NCBI RefSeq assembly: GCF_020297365.1
Contig: NZ_JAIXIG010000012.1
Coordinates: 1-64,000, forward strand
Reading direction: 5' to 3'
Length of the DNA: 64,000 bases
Source: Curtobacterium oceanosedimentum
GTDB lineage: Bacteria > Actinomycetota > Actinomycetes > Actinomycetales > Microbacteriaceae
Shown here: positions 42,981-50,931 of the stretch, piece after piece
Layout: every line of letters starts with the position of its first letter
How positions within the stretch are numbered: the stretch's first letter is position 1
Translations under genes and position numbers: made by a program
The notes under the pieces: model-generated
The model's database searches: none
The model's input: the letters and a program-made list of their open reading frames with translations, nothing else
Told to the model about the DNA's origin: nothing

Positions 42981-44786
42981 CTAGGACACCAGGGGGCGCA
43001 CGGACTCGGCGAGGGCGTCGACCAGGCGCCGGGCCTCGGTCGGGGTGTCGGCGACGGTGTCGATGTAGACCTTCACCTTGGGCTCGGTGCCGCTCGGCCG
43101 CACGATGACCCGGGCGTCACCGGCCAGGTCGTAGCGCAGGATGTCCGAGGGCGGGAAGCCGTCGGCGCCGTCCACGTAGTCGGTCACGTTCTGCACGGTC
43201 AACCCACCGAGCGACGTCGGCGGCGTGGAACGCAGTGCCGCCATGACCTCGCCGATGCGCGACAGGTCGTCCACGCGGGTCGCGACCTGGCCCGAAGCGA
43301 AGGCCCCGAACTCGGCGGCGAAGGCCTCGAGCTGGCCCGCGATCGACGAGCCCGACGCCGCGAGCTCGTCGGCCAGGGACAGCAGTTCGAGCGCGGCGGA
43401 GATGCCGTCCTTGTCGCGGACGACCGTCGGGTCGACCAGGTAGCCGAGTGCTTCCTCGTAGCCGAACAGCAGCCCGGGTACCCGTGAGACCCACTTGAAG
43501 CCGGTCAGGGTGTCGCGGTACTCCAGGCCGTGCCGGGCGGCGACACGGGCCAGGGCGGGCGACGAGACGATCGACGCGGCGAGCGTACCGGTCGTCCCCG
43601 CGGCGGCGGCCCGTGCGGCGGCACGCCACCCGAGCAGCCAGCCGACCTCGTTGCCGGACAGCCGACGGTAGCCGGGAGCCCCCGCGTCGGCGACGACCGG
43701 GATCGCGAGCGCGAGCCGGTCGGCGTCGGGGTCGTTCGCGATCACCAGGTCCGCGCCGACCTCGAGCCCGCGGGCGATCGCCAGGTCCATGGCGCCCGGC
43801 TCCTCCGGGTTCGGGAACGACACCGTCGGGAACGCCCCGTCCGGTTCGATCTGCTCCGGCACGACGGCCGGCTCCGCGAAGCCGGCTGCGGCGAAGACCG
43901 CGCGTGCCGTCTCCCACCCCACGCCGTGCATGGCCGTGTAGACGACGGTCGGCTGGTCGTCGACCGGGAGGCCCGGGGCCGGCACCGTCGCGGCCGTCGC
44001 GGCCACGTACGCCTCGACCAGGTCGGACCCCGCCACCGTGTAGTCCGTCGCGCGGACGAGGTCGTGCACGTCGCCGGCGGCGACGGCGTCGATCGCCGCG
44101 GCGATCTCGCCGTCGACCGGCGGCACGATCTGCGATCCGTCGTCGTCCTGGCCGAGGTAGACCTTGTAGCCGTTGTCCCGCGGCGGGTTGTGGCTCGCGG
44201 TGACCATGACCCCGGCACCGACGTCGAGGTGCCGGACAGCGAACGCGAGCACGGGCGTCGGCAGGGCCGAGGGCAGCAGCGTGACCTCGAGCCCGAGGCC
44301 GCGCATGACCTCGGCGGAGTCCCGCGCGAAGACGTCCGAGTTGACCCGGCCGTCGTAGCCGATCACGACGCTGCGCGCGCGCCCGGTGTCGATGAGGAAG
44401 CGGGCCAGCCCGGCGGCTGCCTGCGTCACGACGACGCGGTTCATCCGCTGTGGTCCGGCGCCGAGCTCGGCGCGGAGGCCGGCGGTGCCGAAGGTCAGAC
44501 GGCCGGAGAAGCGCTCGCGCAACGAGGCGACCGCGTCCGCCGACTCGGCGGACGCGCCCGAGGCGGACGCGCCCGAGGCGGCGGTGACGAGCGCGTCGAG
44601 CTCGGCACGGGTCTCGTCGTCGGGATCCTGGGCCGACCAGGACCTGGCGGCGGCGAACAGCGCCTCCAGACCGGCGTCCTGCGCCGTGCCGGCGTCGTAC
44701 GCTGCGCTGGCGTCCTGCGCAGCGCCGCCGTCGCCCAGGTCGCCGTCCGCGATCGCGCCGTCGGACGCGCCCTCGTGGCGGGTCAC
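42981..44786 (-). CDS. Phosphoglucomutase/phosphomannomutase family (phosphopentomutase-like, PmmB)
   Basis: 601 aa alpha-D-phosphohexomutase. TASHNPPRDNGYKVY carries the phosphoserine; ANDPDADRLALAI is the metal loop; FGYEEALGYLVDP the sugar loop; VRPSGTEPKVKVY the phosphate loop. The first about 70 residues are Ala/Asp/Gly-rich and probably disordered. GTG 44786 overlaps the punA stop (GTGA). Placement directly after punA, as with pmmB in M. tuberculosis, suggests it converts ribose-1-phosphate (or hexose-1-phosphate) released by nucleoside phosphorolysis. Confidence 0.9.
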   Translation of the reverse strand: MTRHEGASDGAIADGDLGDGGAAQDASAAYDAGTAQDAGLEALFAAARSWSAQDPDDETRAELDALVTAASGASASGASAESADAVASLRERFSGRLTFGTAGLRAELGAGPQRMNRVVVTQAAAGLARFLIDTGRARSVVIGYDGRVNSDVFARDSAEVMRGLGLEVTLLPSALPTPVLAFAVRHLDVGAGVMVTASHNPPRDNGYKVYLGQDDDGSQIVPPVDGEIAAAIDAVAAGDVHDLVRATDYTVAGSDLVEAYVAATAATVPAPGLPVDDQPTVVYTAMHGVGWETARAVFAAAGFAEPAVVPEQIEPDGAFPTVSFPNPEEPGAMDLAIARGLEVGADLVIANDPDADRLALAIPVVADAGAPGYRRLSGNEVGWLLGWRAAARAAAAGTTGTLAASIVSSPALARVAARHGLEYRDTLTGFKWVSRVPGLLFGYEEALGYLVDPTVVRDKDGISAALELLSLADELAASGSSIAGQLEAFAAEFGAFASGQVATRVDDLSRIGEVMAALRSTPPTSLGGLTVQNVTDYVDGADGFPPSDILRYDLAGDARVIVRPSGTEPKVKVYIDTVADTPTEARRLVDALAESVRPLVS

Positions 44787-45610
44787 AGCGCCGCCACCAC
44801 GCGGGCCAGCAGGTCCGCGATCACCGGCTCGGCCTGCTTGCCGGCCTCGAGGACCTCGGTGTGCGACAGCGGCGTCGTCTGGATGCCCGCGGCGAGGTTC
44901 GTGATGAGCGAGAAGCCGAGCACCTCCATGCCCGCCTGCCGGGCGGCGATCGCCTCGAGCGCGGTGGACATGCCGACGATGTGCCCGCCGATGGTCTTGG
45001 CCATCTGGACCTCGGCCGGGGTCTCGTAGTGCGGCCCGCGGAACTGCGTGTAGACGCCCTCGTCGAGCGACGGGTCGACGGACTTCGCCACGGCGCGCAG
45101 TCGGGCCGAGTACAGGTCGGTCAGGTCGATGAAGGTCGCGCCCTCGAGCGGGCTGTCCGCCGTCAGGTTGATGTGGTCGCTGATGAGCACGGGGGTGCCG
45201 GGCGTCCAGTGCTCCTTGATGCCACCGGCACCGTTCGTCAGGACCATGACCGTCGCGCCGGTCGCCGCGGCGGTGCGGACGCTGTGCACGACACGACGGA
45301 CGCCGTGGCCCTCGTAGTAGTGCGTGCGGGCGCCGATGACGAGCGCGTGCCGACCGTCGGGCAGCCGGATCGACCGGATCGTGCCGGAGTGCCCGGGCAC
45401 AGCCGAGGCGCTGAAGCCGGGGACCTGGTCCGCGGGGATCTCGGACACGGTCTCGCCGATGATGTCGGCGGCCTTCCCCCAGCCCGACCCGAGGGTCAGG
45501 GCGATGTCGTGCCGGTCGATCCCGGACTTCGACGCGATGACGGCGGCGGCGTCCCGCGCGACCTCGAACGGGTCGGCAGCGGGGTCGTTCAGCGGGTTCT
45601 CGGTGCTCAT
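44783..45610 (-). CDS. punA: Purine nucleoside phosphorylase (PunA type)
   Basis: 275 aa, trimeric (type II, high-mass-independent) PNP family. LTLGSGWGKAADII (phosphate loop), GHSGTIRSI, ARTHYYEGHG, VLTNGAGGIKEHWTPG, GVYTQFRGPHYETPAEV and GFSLITNLAAGI are in order; the Asn in the last segment contacts the base. Cleaves inosine/guanosine with phosphate. Leaderless start likely (TAGCAT 6 nt before ATG). Coupled to the downstream phosphomutase. Confidence 0.95.
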   Translation of the reverse strand: MSTENPLNDPAADPFEVARDAAAVIASKSGIDRHDIALTLGSGWGKAADIIGETVSEIPADQVPGFSASAVPGHSGTIRSIRLPDGRHALVIGARTHYYEGHGVRRVVHSVRTAAATGATVMVLTNGAGGIKEHWTPGTPVLISDHINLTADSPLEGATFIDLTDLYSARLRAVAKSVDPSLDEGVYTQFRGPHYETPAEVQMAKTIGGHIVGMSTALEAIAARQAGMEVLGFSLITNLAAGIQTTPLSHTEVLEAGKQAEPVIADLLARVVAAL

Positions 45611-45616
45611 GTCCCC

Positions 45617-45622
45617 ATGCTA
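45617..45622 (-). promoter_or_regulatory. -10 box for leaderless punA
   Basis: TAGCAT, then GGGGAC (6 nt), then the punA ATG. GGGGA could alternatively be a very close ribosome site. Confidence 0.45.
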
Positions 45623-45663
45623 GAGCGCACAGCCGACGCACCGTGCGACGCGCGCGACCCGCC

Positions 45664-45942
45664 TCAGTGCTCGCCGAGCGCCCGGTCGACGGCGGCCGTG
45701 ATCTCGCCCTGGTCGAAGTGGTTCCGGATGACGATGACCTCGGCGTAGGTGTCCCCGATCGCCTCGACGAACTCCTGACTCGTCAGGATCACGTTCGCGT
45801 CGTCGGAGACGTCACGGACCGAGGCGACGTCGGCCGCCACCACCTCTGCCGAGAGCCCGAGGGCGACGAGCGCCTTCTCGGCGTTCACCTTGAGGATCCC
45901 GCTCGCGCCGATGCCCGCGCCGCAGATCGTCACGATCTTCAC
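45664..45942 (-). CDS. PTS sugar transporter subunit IIB (SgaB/ascorbate-like)
   Basis: 92 aa. MKIVTICGAGIGASGILKV with the phosphorylatable Cys7 is typical of the lactose/ascorbate IIB superfamily; the rest fits a single small IIB domain. It overlaps the IIA gene by 4 nt. No IIC permease is present in the window, so the pair is either served by a distant IIC or works in regulation. Downstream of add in a three-gene operon. Confidence 0.88.
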   Translation of the reverse strand: MKIVTICGAGIGASGILKVNAEKALVALGLSAEVVAADVASVRDVSDDANVILTSQEFVEAIGDTYAEVIVIRNHFDQGEITAAVDRALGEH

Positions 45943-46385
45943 GCGGAGACCCCCGTGATCGCCCGGACCTCGTCCGCCGTGGTCGCCGCCGCGATCCGCC
46001 CGGTCACCGTCGCGTCGTCGAACAGGTTCGCGATCTCGCCGATGGACTCCAGGTGCGTGCCGACCTCGGCCACCGCGAGTCCGAGCACCACGCGCACGGG
46101 GTCGTTGTGCGGGTGCCCGAACGCCACCGGGGACGCGAGGGTCACGATCGCCAGGCCGTCGCGCAGGACCGCACCGCCGGGCCGGGCGTGCGCGAACGCC
46201 AGCCCGGGCGAGATGACGATGTACGGCCCGTGCTCCTCGACCATGCCGATCATGGCGTCGGTGTAGTCGTCGGTGGTGGCGCCGGACGCGACGAGCGCTC
46301 CGCCGACCAGCCGCATCGCGTCACGCCACGTGGGCGCGTCCGCTCCGAGGAGGACGGCGGTGTCCGGCAGCGGTGGGAGTGGCAT
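45939..46385 (-). CDS. PTS sugar transporter subunit IIA (mannitol/fructose/ascorbate type)
   Basis: 148 aa. GLAFAHARPGGAVLRDGLAI carries the phosphorylated His66 of the EIIA-Man/Fru-Ntr family, with FGHPHNDPVRVVLGLA as the second conserved block. ATG 46385 starts 3 nt after the add stop, indicating co-transcription with adenosine deaminase. Together with IIB it would pass phosphate from HPr; the cargo, if any, is unknown. Confidence 0.9.
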   Translation of the reverse strand: MPLPPLPDTAVLLGADAPTWRDAMRLVGGALVASGATTDDYTDAMIGMVEEHGPYIVISPGLAFAHARPGGAVLRDGLAIVTLASPVAFGHPHNDPVRVVLGLAVAEVGTHLESIGEIANLFDDATVTGRIAAATTADEVRAITGVSA

Positions 46386-46388
46386 GCG

Positions 46389-47501
46389 TCAGGCCTCCTG
46401 GTACCCGGCCGTGATGGTGGCGATGATCTCCTCGCGGTCCTCGAGCGGCAGGAAGGACCCGAGCGCCGCGTTGATCTGGAACGCTGCCAGGTCGTCGAGG
46501 TCGTAGCCGAAGGTGCCGGCGAGCAGCGCGAGCTCCCGCGACAGCGAGGTCCCGCTCATCAAGCGGTTGTCAGTGTTCACCGTGACACGGAACCCGAGCT
46601 GGTAGAGCACGTCGAAGGGGTGGTCTGCCAGGTCGTCACCCCACGCGGCGATGGCCCCGGTCTGCAGGTTCGACGACGGCGCGACCTCGAGCGGGATCTC
46701 GCGGTCCCGCACCCACGACGCGACCTCGCCCAGGCTGGCGAGGGTCGAGCCGTCACCGGCGTCGGAGAGGGCGACGTCCTCGAAGATGCGCACGCCGTGC
46801 CCGAGGCGGAGCGCCCGACCGTCGACCAGCGCGGAGCGGATCGAGGCGAGCCCGTCGGCCTCGCCGGCGTGCACGGTGACGGGGAACAGCTCGGACGCCA
46901 GGTACTCGAACGCGGCCCGGTGGTTCGCGGGCGGGAACCCGGCCTCGGCCCCGGCGATGTCGAACCCGACAACCCCGGCATCACGGTGTCGCACGGCGAG
47001 CTCCGCGATCTCGAGCGACCGGTCCGCGTGGCGCATCGCCGTGACGAGCTGGCCGACGCGGATGCGCCCACCGGCGGCGTCGACGGCTTCCTCGATGCCG
47101 GCCTGCACGGCCTCCACCGCCTGGTCGAGCGTGAGCCCGCCCTGCAGGTGCTGCTCCGGGGCCCAGCGGATCTCGCCGTACACGACGCCGTCGGCGACGA
47201 GGTCCTCGACGAACTCCTTCGCGACGCGGTGCAGCTGCGGCGCCGTCTGCATGACCGACGTGGTGACGTCGAACGTCTTCAGGTACTCGACGAGCGACCC
47301 GGAGTTCGACTGGTCGGCGAACCACTGGCCGAGCTCCGCCGGGTCGGTGGTCGGGAGCGTCACACCGGCCTCGGCCGCGAGCTCCACGATCGTCGCGGGA
47401 CGCAGCCCACCGTCCAGGTGGTCGTGCAGCGAGACCTTCGGCAGGTCGTTGATGACCGCTCCGGCGTCGGGCAGGCGGTAGGTCGGGGCGTCGGCGCTCA
47501 T
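46389..47501 (-). CDS. add: Adenosine deaminase
   Basis: 370 aa amidohydrolase. KVSLHDHLDGGLRP carries the zinc-binding HxH-like HDHLDG, GYEIRWAPEQH-like YGEIRWAPEQHLQGG, VGFDIAGAEAGFPP, TVHAGEADG (His) and LGHGVRIFED complete the set. Deaminates adenosine to inosine, the PunA substrate. ATG 47501; TAGCCT lies 7 nt upstream, so the operon add-IIA-IIB is probably leaderless. Confidence 0.95.
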   Translation of the reverse strand: MSADAPTYRLPDAGAVINDLPKVSLHDHLDGGLRPATIVELAAEAGVTLPTTDPAELGQWFADQSNSGSLVEYLKTFDVTTSVMQTAPQLHRVAKEFVEDLVADGVVYGEIRWAPEQHLQGGLTLDQAVEAVQAGIEEAVDAAGGRIRVGQLVTAMRHADRSLEIAELAVRHRDAGVVGFDIAGAEAGFPPANHRAAFEYLASELFPVTVHAGEADGLASIRSALVDGRALRLGHGVRIFEDVALSDAGDGSTLASLGEVASWVRDREIPLEVAPSSNLQTGAIAAWGDDLADHPFDVLYQLGFRVTVNTDNRLMSGTSLSRELALLAGTFGYDLDDLAAFQINAALGSFLPLEDREEIIATITAGYQEA

Positions 47502-47508
47502 GCGCACC

Positions 47509-47514
47509 AGGCTA
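47509..47514 (-). promoter_or_regulatory. -10 box for leaderless add operon
   Basis: TAGCCT 7 nt before the add ATG. Confidence 0.45.
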
Positions 47515-47668
47515 TCGGTGGTCACCGACGACGCGCAGGCACCTGTGCACGACACACCGCGAGGCGGGCGGGAGGCTCCCCCGGCCCGACGACGCGCGTC
47601 GGCCCCGCCCGGTGGCGGTACGTGTGCACGTGCGAGCGCCGGCCACGCCAGCTGACGGTCCGCGCCCG

Positions 47669-47714
47669 CGTACGGGCATCGCGCCCCGGTGTGTCGGGGC
47701 GCGATGCCCGTACG
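47669..47714 (-). terminator. 20-bp perfect palindrome after deoA
   Basis: Arms 47669-47688 and 47695-47714 (CGTACGGGCATCGCG...), 6-nt loop GTGTGT, in the 287-nt space downstream of deoA and upstream of add. Probable end of the ABC-cdd-deoA transcript. Confidence 0.7.
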
Positions 47715-47788
47715 GGGGCGCGCAACGCAGACGCGAGCACGAACCACGCAACGCACGAGCAACGCGCGCCCGTGCCCCGCCCCGGACG

Positions 47789-49084
47789 TCAGCCCGTGAT
47801 GCGCTCCCGCACGATCGGACCGCGCTCGACCACGGCGTCGGGAGCGCCGATCGCCCAGGCCCCCTCGAGCGAATCGAGCGCCCGGTCGAACCGCGCCGGC
47901 TCGTCGGTGTGCAGCGTCCAGAGGGGCTGGCCCTCGGTCACGGTGTCGCCCGGCTTGACGTGCAGCTCGATGCCGGCGCCCGCCTGCACCGGGTCCTGCG
48001 CGCGGGCACGACCGGCACCGAGGCGCCAGGCGGACACGCCGAACGGCAGCGCGTCCTGCTGCACGAGCACCCCGGACGACGGCGCGGTGACGACGTGCTG
48101 CTCCCGGGCGACCGGCAGTGCGGCGGACGGGTCACCGCCCTGTGCCTCGATCATCCGGCGCCAGGTGTCCATCGCGCGGCCGTCGGCCAGTGCCGCGGCC
48201 GGGTCGGCGTCGGGCAGGCCGGCGAGCGTGAGCATCTCGGTCGCCAGCGCCACGGTCAGCGCGACGACGTCGGCGGGCCCGCCGCCCTCGAGGACCGAAA
48301 CCGACTCCCGTACCTCGAGCGCGTTGCCGATCGTCAGCCCGAGCGGGACCTCCATGTCGGTCAGCAGTGCCGAGGTCGCGACCCCGGCGTCGTTGCCGAG
48401 GTCGACCATGGTCTGCGCGAGCTCCCGGGACGCCTCGTAGGTCGGCATGAACGCGCCGGACCCGAACTTCACGTCGAGCACGAGTGCGCCGGTGCCCTCG
48501 GCGATCTTCTTCGACATGATGCTCGACGCGATGAGCGGGATGCACTCCACCGTGCCGGTGATGTCGCGCAGGGCGTAGAGCTTCTTGTCCGCGGGGGCCA
48601 GGCCGGAACCCGCCGCGCAGATGACCGCGCCGACGTCCTGCAGCACCTGCATCATGCGGTCGTTCGAGATGGACGCCTGCCACCCCGGGATCGACTCGAG
48701 CTTGTCGAGCGTGCCGCCGGTGTGGCCGAGACCGCGGCCGGACAGCTGCGGCACGGCGACCCCGAACGAGGCGACCAACGGCGCGAGCGGCAGCGTGATC
48801 TTGTCGCCGACCCCGCCGGTGGAGTGCTTGTCGACGGTCGTCTTGCCGAGCGAGCCGAACGACATCCGCTCCCCCGACGCGATCATCGCGAGCGTGAGGT
48901 CCTTGATCTCCCGCCGTTCCATCCCGTTCAGGAAGATCGCCATCGCCATCGCCGCCATCTGCGGGTCCTCGACGTACCCGCGCGTGTAGGCGTCGACGAG
49001 CCAGTCGACCTCGGCGGTGCTCAGGACTCCGCCGGAGCGCTTGGTGCGGATGAGGTCGACGGTGTCGAACGGCTCGACGGCCAT
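47789..49084 (-). CDS. deoA: Thymidine phosphorylase
   Basis: 431 aa. DLIRTKRSGGVLS at the N terminus, KTTVDKHSTGGVGDKITLPL (Lys/His/Ser substrate loop), SGRGLGHTGGTLDKLESIPG and LVLDVKFGSGAFMPT are the family motifs; C-terminal pyrimidine-phosphorylase domain ends near 431. Splits thymidine/deoxyuridine with phosphate. Starts 1 nt after the cdd stop, so it is part of the ABC transporter-cdd-deoA operon. Confidence 0.96.
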   Translation of the reverse strand: MAVEPFDTVDLIRTKRSGGVLSTAEVDWLVDAYTRGYVEDPQMAAMAMAIFLNGMERREIKDLTLAMIASGERMSFGSLGKTTVDKHSTGGVGDKITLPLAPLVASFGVAVPQLSGRGLGHTGGTLDKLESIPGWQASISNDRMMQVLQDVGAVICAAGSGLAPADKKLYALRDITGTVECIPLIASSIMSKKIAEGTGALVLDVKFGSGAFMPTYEASRELAQTMVDLGNDAGVATSALLTDMEVPLGLTIGNALEVRESVSVLEGGGPADVVALTVALATEMLTLAGLPDADPAAALADGRAMDTWRRMIEAQGGDPSAALPVAREQHVVTAPSSGVLVQQDALPFGVSAWRLGAGRARAQDPVQAGAGIELHVKPGDTVTEGQPLWTLHTDEPARFDRALDSLEGAWAIGAPDAVVERGPIVRERITG

Positions 49085-49085
49085 G

Positions 49086-49619
49086 TCAGTGCTCCTGCTG
49101 GTAGGTGGCGAGGGTGCGCGGTCCGAAGGCGTCCGGCAGGACCTCGTCCATGGTGCGGATGCCCGAGACCGTCTCGAGCAGCATGCCCTCGGACGAGTGC
49201 TCGAACAGCAGCTGGCGGCAGCGCCCGCACGGCATCAGGGTCGCCCCGTCGCCGTCGACGCACGTGAAGGCCACGAGCTTGCCGCCGCCGGTCATGTGCA
49301 GCTGCGACACGAGCGAGCACTCGGCGCAGAGCGTCACGCCGTAGGACGCGTTCTCGACGTTGCAGCCGGAGACGATCCGACCGTCGTCGGTGAGCGCAGC
49401 GGCCCCCACCGGGAACGACGAGTACGGCACGTAGGCGTGCCGCATCGCGGCCGTGGCGGCGTCCCGCAGGGCGCTCCAGTCCACGTCGTCGGTCGGGAGG
49501 CTCCCCACCGGCACGGCCGGAGCGCCGCCGGTCGCGCCCAGGGCCGTGGCCGGGTCCGTCCAGGCCGTCGCGTCGGTGGTCGCGGGGGTCTCGTCGCCCG
49601 CAGCGTGCGTGTCGGTCAT
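49086..49619 (-). CDS. cdd: Cytidine deaminase
   Basis: 177 aa; the catalytic domain is about 50-177. GCNVENASYGVTLCAECS contains the Cys/Glu pair (C-A-E) and PCGRCRQLLFE the two zinc Cys. The N-terminal 48 residues (Ala/Thr/Asp-rich) exceed the usual length (about 130 aa) and look disordered; an internal start is possible but the ATG at 49619 has a good AGGAGGC site. Converts (deoxy)cytidine to uridine for DeoA. 19 nt after the permease stop. Confidence 0.94.
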   Translation of the reverse strand: MTDTHAAGDETPATTDATAWTDPATALGATGGAPAVPVGSLPTDDVDWSALRDAATAAMRHAYVPYSSFPVGAAALTDDGRIVSGCNVENASYGVTLCAECSLVSQLHMTGGGKLVAFTCVDGDGATLMPCGRCRQLLFEHSSEGMLLETVSGIRTMDEVLPDAFGPRTLATYQQEH

Positions 49620-49638
49620 GTGCCGTGCCTCCTGGCCG

Positions 49639-50931
49639 TCAGCTCTTGATGTAGGGCTTGCCGGACGCGGCGGGACCGCGCGACTGACCGACCAGGCCGG
49701 CCACGGCGAGGATCGTCACCACGTACGGCAGCATGAGCAGGAACTCGCTCGGCACCGGCGAGTTCGGGATCACGCCGAGCGCGTTCTGCAGGTTCGACGC
49801 GAAGCCGAACAGCAGCGCCGCGAGCGTCGCCTTGATCGGGTCCCAGCGGCCGAAGATCACGGCGGCCAGGGCGATGTAGCCCGCGCCGGCGGTCATGTCC
49901 TTGGTGAACGGCCCGACCGCGTCGAGCGTGAAGTACGCACCGCCCAGACCGGCGATCGCCCCGGCGAGCGAGACGTTCCAGAACCGCGTGCTCGTGACGT
50001 TGATGCCCACCGTGTCGGCGGCCTGCGGGTGCTCGCCGACCGCGCGGAGGCGCAGGCCCCAGCGGGTCTTGAACAGACCGAAGGTGACGACCGCGACGGC
50101 CACGTAGGCCAGGTAGACCACGACCGTCTGCTCGAACAGCACCGGTCCGATGATCGGGATCTGGTGCAGCAGCGGGATCTCGAGCCGCGGGAAGCGCACG
50201 CCGATGTTCAGCGTCTGCTCGTTCGGTGACAGCACCTGCGAGTACAGGAAGCCGGTCAGGCCGGAGACGAACGCGTTGATGACGACACCGACGATGACCT
50301 GGTCGACCAGGTACTTGATGCTGAAGGCCGCGAGGATGAACGACACGAGCACACCCGCGACGAGCGCACCGACCAGGCCGACCCACGGCGACCCGGTGAT
50401 CGAGGCGATGAGTGCCGAGGTGAACGCCCCGGCGAGGAACTGGCCCTCGATGGCGATGTTCACGACGCCGACGCGCTCCGAGATGACGCCGCCCAGGGCA
50501 CCGAACACGAGCGGGACGCTCAGGCTCAGCGCGCCGAGGAGCAGACCCGGGATGGCCAGCGACGCACCCGCGGCGGACCACGCGAGGAAGCCGATCACGA
50601 ACACCACGGCGAAGACCGTCGTGACCCAGAGCGGGACCCGGCGGTACGAGCGGGTCTCGACCACGGCGTAGACCGTCAGCATCGCGAGCAGCACGATGAC
50701 GACGATGCCGGTGGCCGTCGCCGGCAGCGGGACGTCCGGCAGCGCGAAGAAGTCACCGCCGTTCGCCAGGCGGAACGTGGTCGTCCCGGAACGCGGCAGC
50801 AGGCCGAACAGGACGATCGCGACGAGCGTGAAGACGCCGTACCCGATCGCGAGCTTCCAGCTGCGGGTGGTCTCGACCGGACGGCCGGCGAGCGGCGACG
50901 CGGGGGCCGCGGTGGGGCTGAGGGTGCTCAT
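49639..50931 (-). CDS. Nucleoside ABC transporter permease (BPD_transp_2 type), second subunit
   Basis: 430 aa, about ten helices. SLSVPLVFGALGGVISERVGVVNIAIEGQFLAGA is the family's recognisable block (only part quoted is needed: VISERVGVVNIAIEG), and VGEHPQAADTVGINV the cytoplasmic coupling region. Same family as the YufQ/NupC-type permeases for nucleosides. ATG overlaps the stop of the other permease (ATGA). Works with the permease at 50928, ATPase at 52280 and BMP lipoprotein. Confidence 0.9.
   Translation of the reverse strand: MSTLSPTAAPASPLAGRPVETTRSWKLAIGYGVFTLVAIVLFGLLPRSGTTTFRLANGGDFFALPDVPLPATATGIVVIVLLAMLTVYAVVETRSYRRVPLWVTTVFAVVFVIGFLAWSAAGASLAIPGLLLGALSLSVPLVFGALGGVISERVGVVNIAIEGQFLAGAFTSALIASITGSPWVGLVGALVAGVLVSFILAAFSIKYLVDQVIVGVVINAFVSGLTGFLYSQVLSPNEQTLNIGVRFPRLEIPLLHQIPIIGPVLFEQTVVVYLAYVAVAVVTFGLFKTRWGLRLRAVGEHPQAADTVGINVTSTRFWNVSLAGAIAGLGGAYFTLDAVGPFTKDMTAGAGYIALAAVIFGRWDPIKATLAALLFGFASNLQNALGVIPNSPVPSEFLLMLPYVVTILAVAGLVGQSRGPAASGKPYIKS

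Noticed and set aside
43940-43990. GGGAGGCCCGGGG within the phosphomutase gene as another palindromic element
   Set aside because: Only the short core matches; there is no matching second arm, and the codons fit the conserved protein.
42981-45641. An 886-codon minus-strand frame that would fuse punA-region sequence to the phosphomutase
   Set aside because: The first about 285 codons are punA in another frame. The GTG at 44786 overlapping the punA stop is the natural start.
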